Assembly (NCBI GenBank): GCA_947305675.1
Contig: CAMZED010000090.1
Location: 1 to 6,098, forward strand
DNA length: 6,098 bases
Direction of reading: 5' to 3'
From: an uncultured Clostridia bacterium
GTDB lineage: Bacteria; Bacillota; Clostridia; Oscillospirales; CAG-382
The notes below the pieces were generated by a model, which saw nothing but the letters and a program-made list of their open reading frames with translations, searched no databases and was not told where the DNA came from. Each line of letters begins with the position of its first letter. The stretch's first letter is position 1. Positions 5,889-6,098 of this stretch are shown piece by piece. The position numbers and the translations under genes were made by a program.

Positions 5889-6098
5889 TCATACTATGCA
5901 GTCGAACAGTTTCATTCCGTTGCTTGCTTTATAAAGCACGATATCGCCGGGTTTTATAAATCCGTTCAGAAAGTTTTTCAGCCGTTCGGGATCGCCCGGT
6001 TTGAAAAAGTGCGTTTCGACCGAAACGTTGTCGGCGTAATGCCTTGCAAGTTCGCCGTAGGTTATCAACACGTCGGCGTTATTGTTTATGGCGGATCC
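5889..6098 (-). CDS. murF: UDP-N-acetylmuramoyl-tripeptide--D-Ala-D-Ala ligase MurF, C-terminal end (runs off window)
   Basis: Only the last 69 codons and a TGA stop (5889-5891) are present; the open frame continues to the window edge and upstream codons are clearly coding (GSAINNNADVLITYGE). MurF is the cytoplasmic ATP-dependent ligase that adds D-Ala-D-Ala to UDP-MurNAc-tripeptide. The fragment matches the end of a Mur ligase C-terminal domain: a hydrophobic strand ending in a Gly (ADVLITYGELA), a region like the usual F-pro-D loop (FFKPGDPERLKNFL), then GDIVLYKASNGMKLFDCIV, which resembles the MurF-specific ending GDxVLxKGSxxMxMExIV. No ATP-binding or central domain can be checked here. 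Its place directly before mraY, as in B. subtilis and E. coli dcw clusters, supports MurF over MurC, MurD or MurE. The GTG seen inside the fragment at 6069-6071 is an internal Val codon, not a start. Confidence 0.88.
   Translation of the reverse strand, partial: GSAINNNADVLITYGELARHYADNVSVETHFFKPGDPERLKNFLNGFIKPGDIVLYKASNGMKLFDCIV

Noticed and set aside
6093..6098. Window ends exactly on GGATCC, a BamHI site, suggesting a clone end
   Set aside because: GGATCC also occurs inside the window (within ftsW-distal DNA near 3179 and in mraY near 5194), so it is not a complete-digest boundary; coincidence cannot be excluded.
1..6098. A hidden novel system, mobile element, CRISPR array or RNA gene
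   Set aside because: Recognised genes of the dcw cluster plus gpmA cover almost all bases, gaps are short and explained by ribosome sites, promoters and a terminator, and no direct repeats, target duplications or tRNA-like folds were seen.

Overview
The window is a compact stretch of a bacterial division and cell wall (dcw) gene cluster. All seven genes lie on the minus strand, so transcription runs from high to low coordinates: murF (only its 3' end is present), mraY, ftsW, murG, ftsQ/divIB and ftsZ, then a terminator, and finally the 5' end of gpmA. The product families point to a low-GC-lineage Gram-positive, most likely a member of the Clostridia. The reasons are the Firmicutes-like order, a DivIB-type FtsQ, strong AGGAGG-type ribosome binding sites and AT-rich intergenic DNA. 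No 16S or other phylogenetic marker is present, so this placement is an inference.

From 6098 down to 2415, four genes cover the membrane-linked steps of peptidoglycan synthesis. MurF completes UDP-MurNAc-pentapeptide, MraY transfers it to undecaprenyl phosphate (lipid I), MurG adds GlcNAc (lipid II), and FtsW polymerises lipid II at the septum. Gaps between these genes are only 16 to 43 nt, which suggests one transcript. From 2383 to 382 come two division proteins, FtsQ/DivIB (membrane anchor with POTRA domain) and FtsZ (the tubulin-like ring protein). A 124-nt AT-rich gap before ftsZ carries a plausible extra promoter. From 381 to 272 a hairpin terminator closes the cluster and is followed immediately by a near-consensus sigma-70/sigma-A promoter for gpmA, a glycolytic phosphoglycerate mutase that runs off the left edge.

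I see no mobile element, CRISPR array, RNA gene or unknown defence-like system. The points of interest are differences from the textbook cluster: murD is absent between mraY and ftsW, murA/murB are absent between murG and ftsQ, and ftsA is absent before ftsZ. In addition, the FtsZ C-terminal tail lacks the usual DIPxFL-like form, one FtsW motif is altered, and a metabolic gene follows ftsZ where sporulation genes are found in many spore formers.
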